Assembly (NCBI GenBank): GCA_001797415.1
Contig: MGPL01000010.1
Location: forward strand, 12,778 to 19,769
Direction of reading: 5' to 3'
Source: Deltaproteobacteria bacterium GWA2_55_10
GTDB lineage: Bacteria > Desulfobacterota > GWC2-55-46
Length of the DNA stretch: 6,992 nucleotides
A program made the position numbers and the translations under genes. Shown one piece after another: positions 6,757-6,992 of the stretch. Numbering within the stretch: the first letter of the stretch is position 1; every line of letters starts with the position of its first letter. The notes below the pieces were generated by a model. That model was not told the origin of the DNA, ran no database searches, and was given only the letters and a program-made list of their open reading frames with translations.

Positions 6757-6992
6757 TGCCTCTCATATCGGTCGTCATACCCGCGTATAACGCGGCTCCT
6801 TACATACCGGCCACGCTTGAGAGCGCGCTCGCCCAGACTTTCGATGATTTCGAGGTGATCATATCCGACGACGGTTCGACTGACAGTACCATTGAAACTG
6901 TCGGCGAGATTTGCGCGAGGTTTCCGAAAAGAAAGGTCAGGATCCTCAAGAACCCTCATCTGGGCCCGGGCAACGCGAGAAACACTGGAATA
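6756..6992 (+). CDS. Glycosyltransferase family 2 (GT-A fold), 5' part (3' end outside window)
   Basis: Seventy-nine codons are visible before the right edge. The protein starts MPLISVVIPAYNAAPYI, the first strand and nucleotide-binding loop of GT2 enzymes. It continues with TLESALAQTFDDFEVII and the DDGSTDST block, whose acidic pair binds the nucleotide-sugar diphosphate. The last visible part, GPGNARNTGI, matches the usual GPxxARNxGI helix start. This is a cytoplasmic inverting glycosyltransferase. The DxD motif and catalytic base lie beyond the window, so neither integrity nor membrane segments can be judged. The start is well supported by the AGGGGAG site and the TGATG junction. It extends the operon past the window; donor and acceptor are unknown. 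Confidence 0.92.
   Translation, partial: MPLISVVIPAYNAAPYIPATLESALAQTFDDFEVIISDDGSTDSTIETVGEICARFPKRKVRILKNPHLGPGNARNTGI

Overview
The window is a piece of a surface or exopolysaccharide-type gene cluster, with every gene on the + strand. It holds the 3' end of an asparagine-synthetase-type amidotransferase (2-805), one intergenic gap filled mostly by a long imperfect inverted repeat (806-975), and a tight run of five genes. These encode a SAM-dependent methyltransferase (976-1857), a GT4 glycosyltransferase (1844-3103), a heparinase II/III-type polysaccharide lyase (3081-4928), a second and complete asparagine-synthetase-type amidotransferase (4915-6756), and the start of a GT2 glycosyltransferase (6756 to the window edge). 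Neighbouring genes in the run overlap by 14, 23, 14 and 1 nt, so they look like one translationally coupled transcript that continues past the right edge.

The genes suggest a pathway that assembles and decorates a cell-surface glycan. GT4 and GT2 enzymes would add sugars, the methyltransferase could cap or modify a sugar, and the AsnB-like enzymes could amidate a carboxyl group, for example on a uronic acid. The heparinase-fold enzyme would act on a uronate-containing chain. The families are clear from motifs; the shared substrate is inference.

The DNA is fairly GC-rich, yet it uses ATA for isoleucine and AGG for arginine freely. The gap carries a palindromic element whose ends read CAGGCTG...AAAAAG. 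From memory, this combination resembles Nitrospirota and former Deltaproteobacteria (Desulfobacterota, Geobacter-like) genomes. No rRNA or other phylogenetic marker is present, so the assignment is tentative.

No clearly new system is visible. The points most worth a second look are the large inverted repeat that supplies a false N-terminus to the methyltransferase and ends just before its ribosome binding site, the unusual GAGGDE motif in the second amidotransferase compared with GEGSDE in the first, and a lyase with intact catalytic residues but no visible signal peptide inside a biosynthetic operon. No tRNA, rRNA, CRISPR array, transposase or convincing terminator was found.
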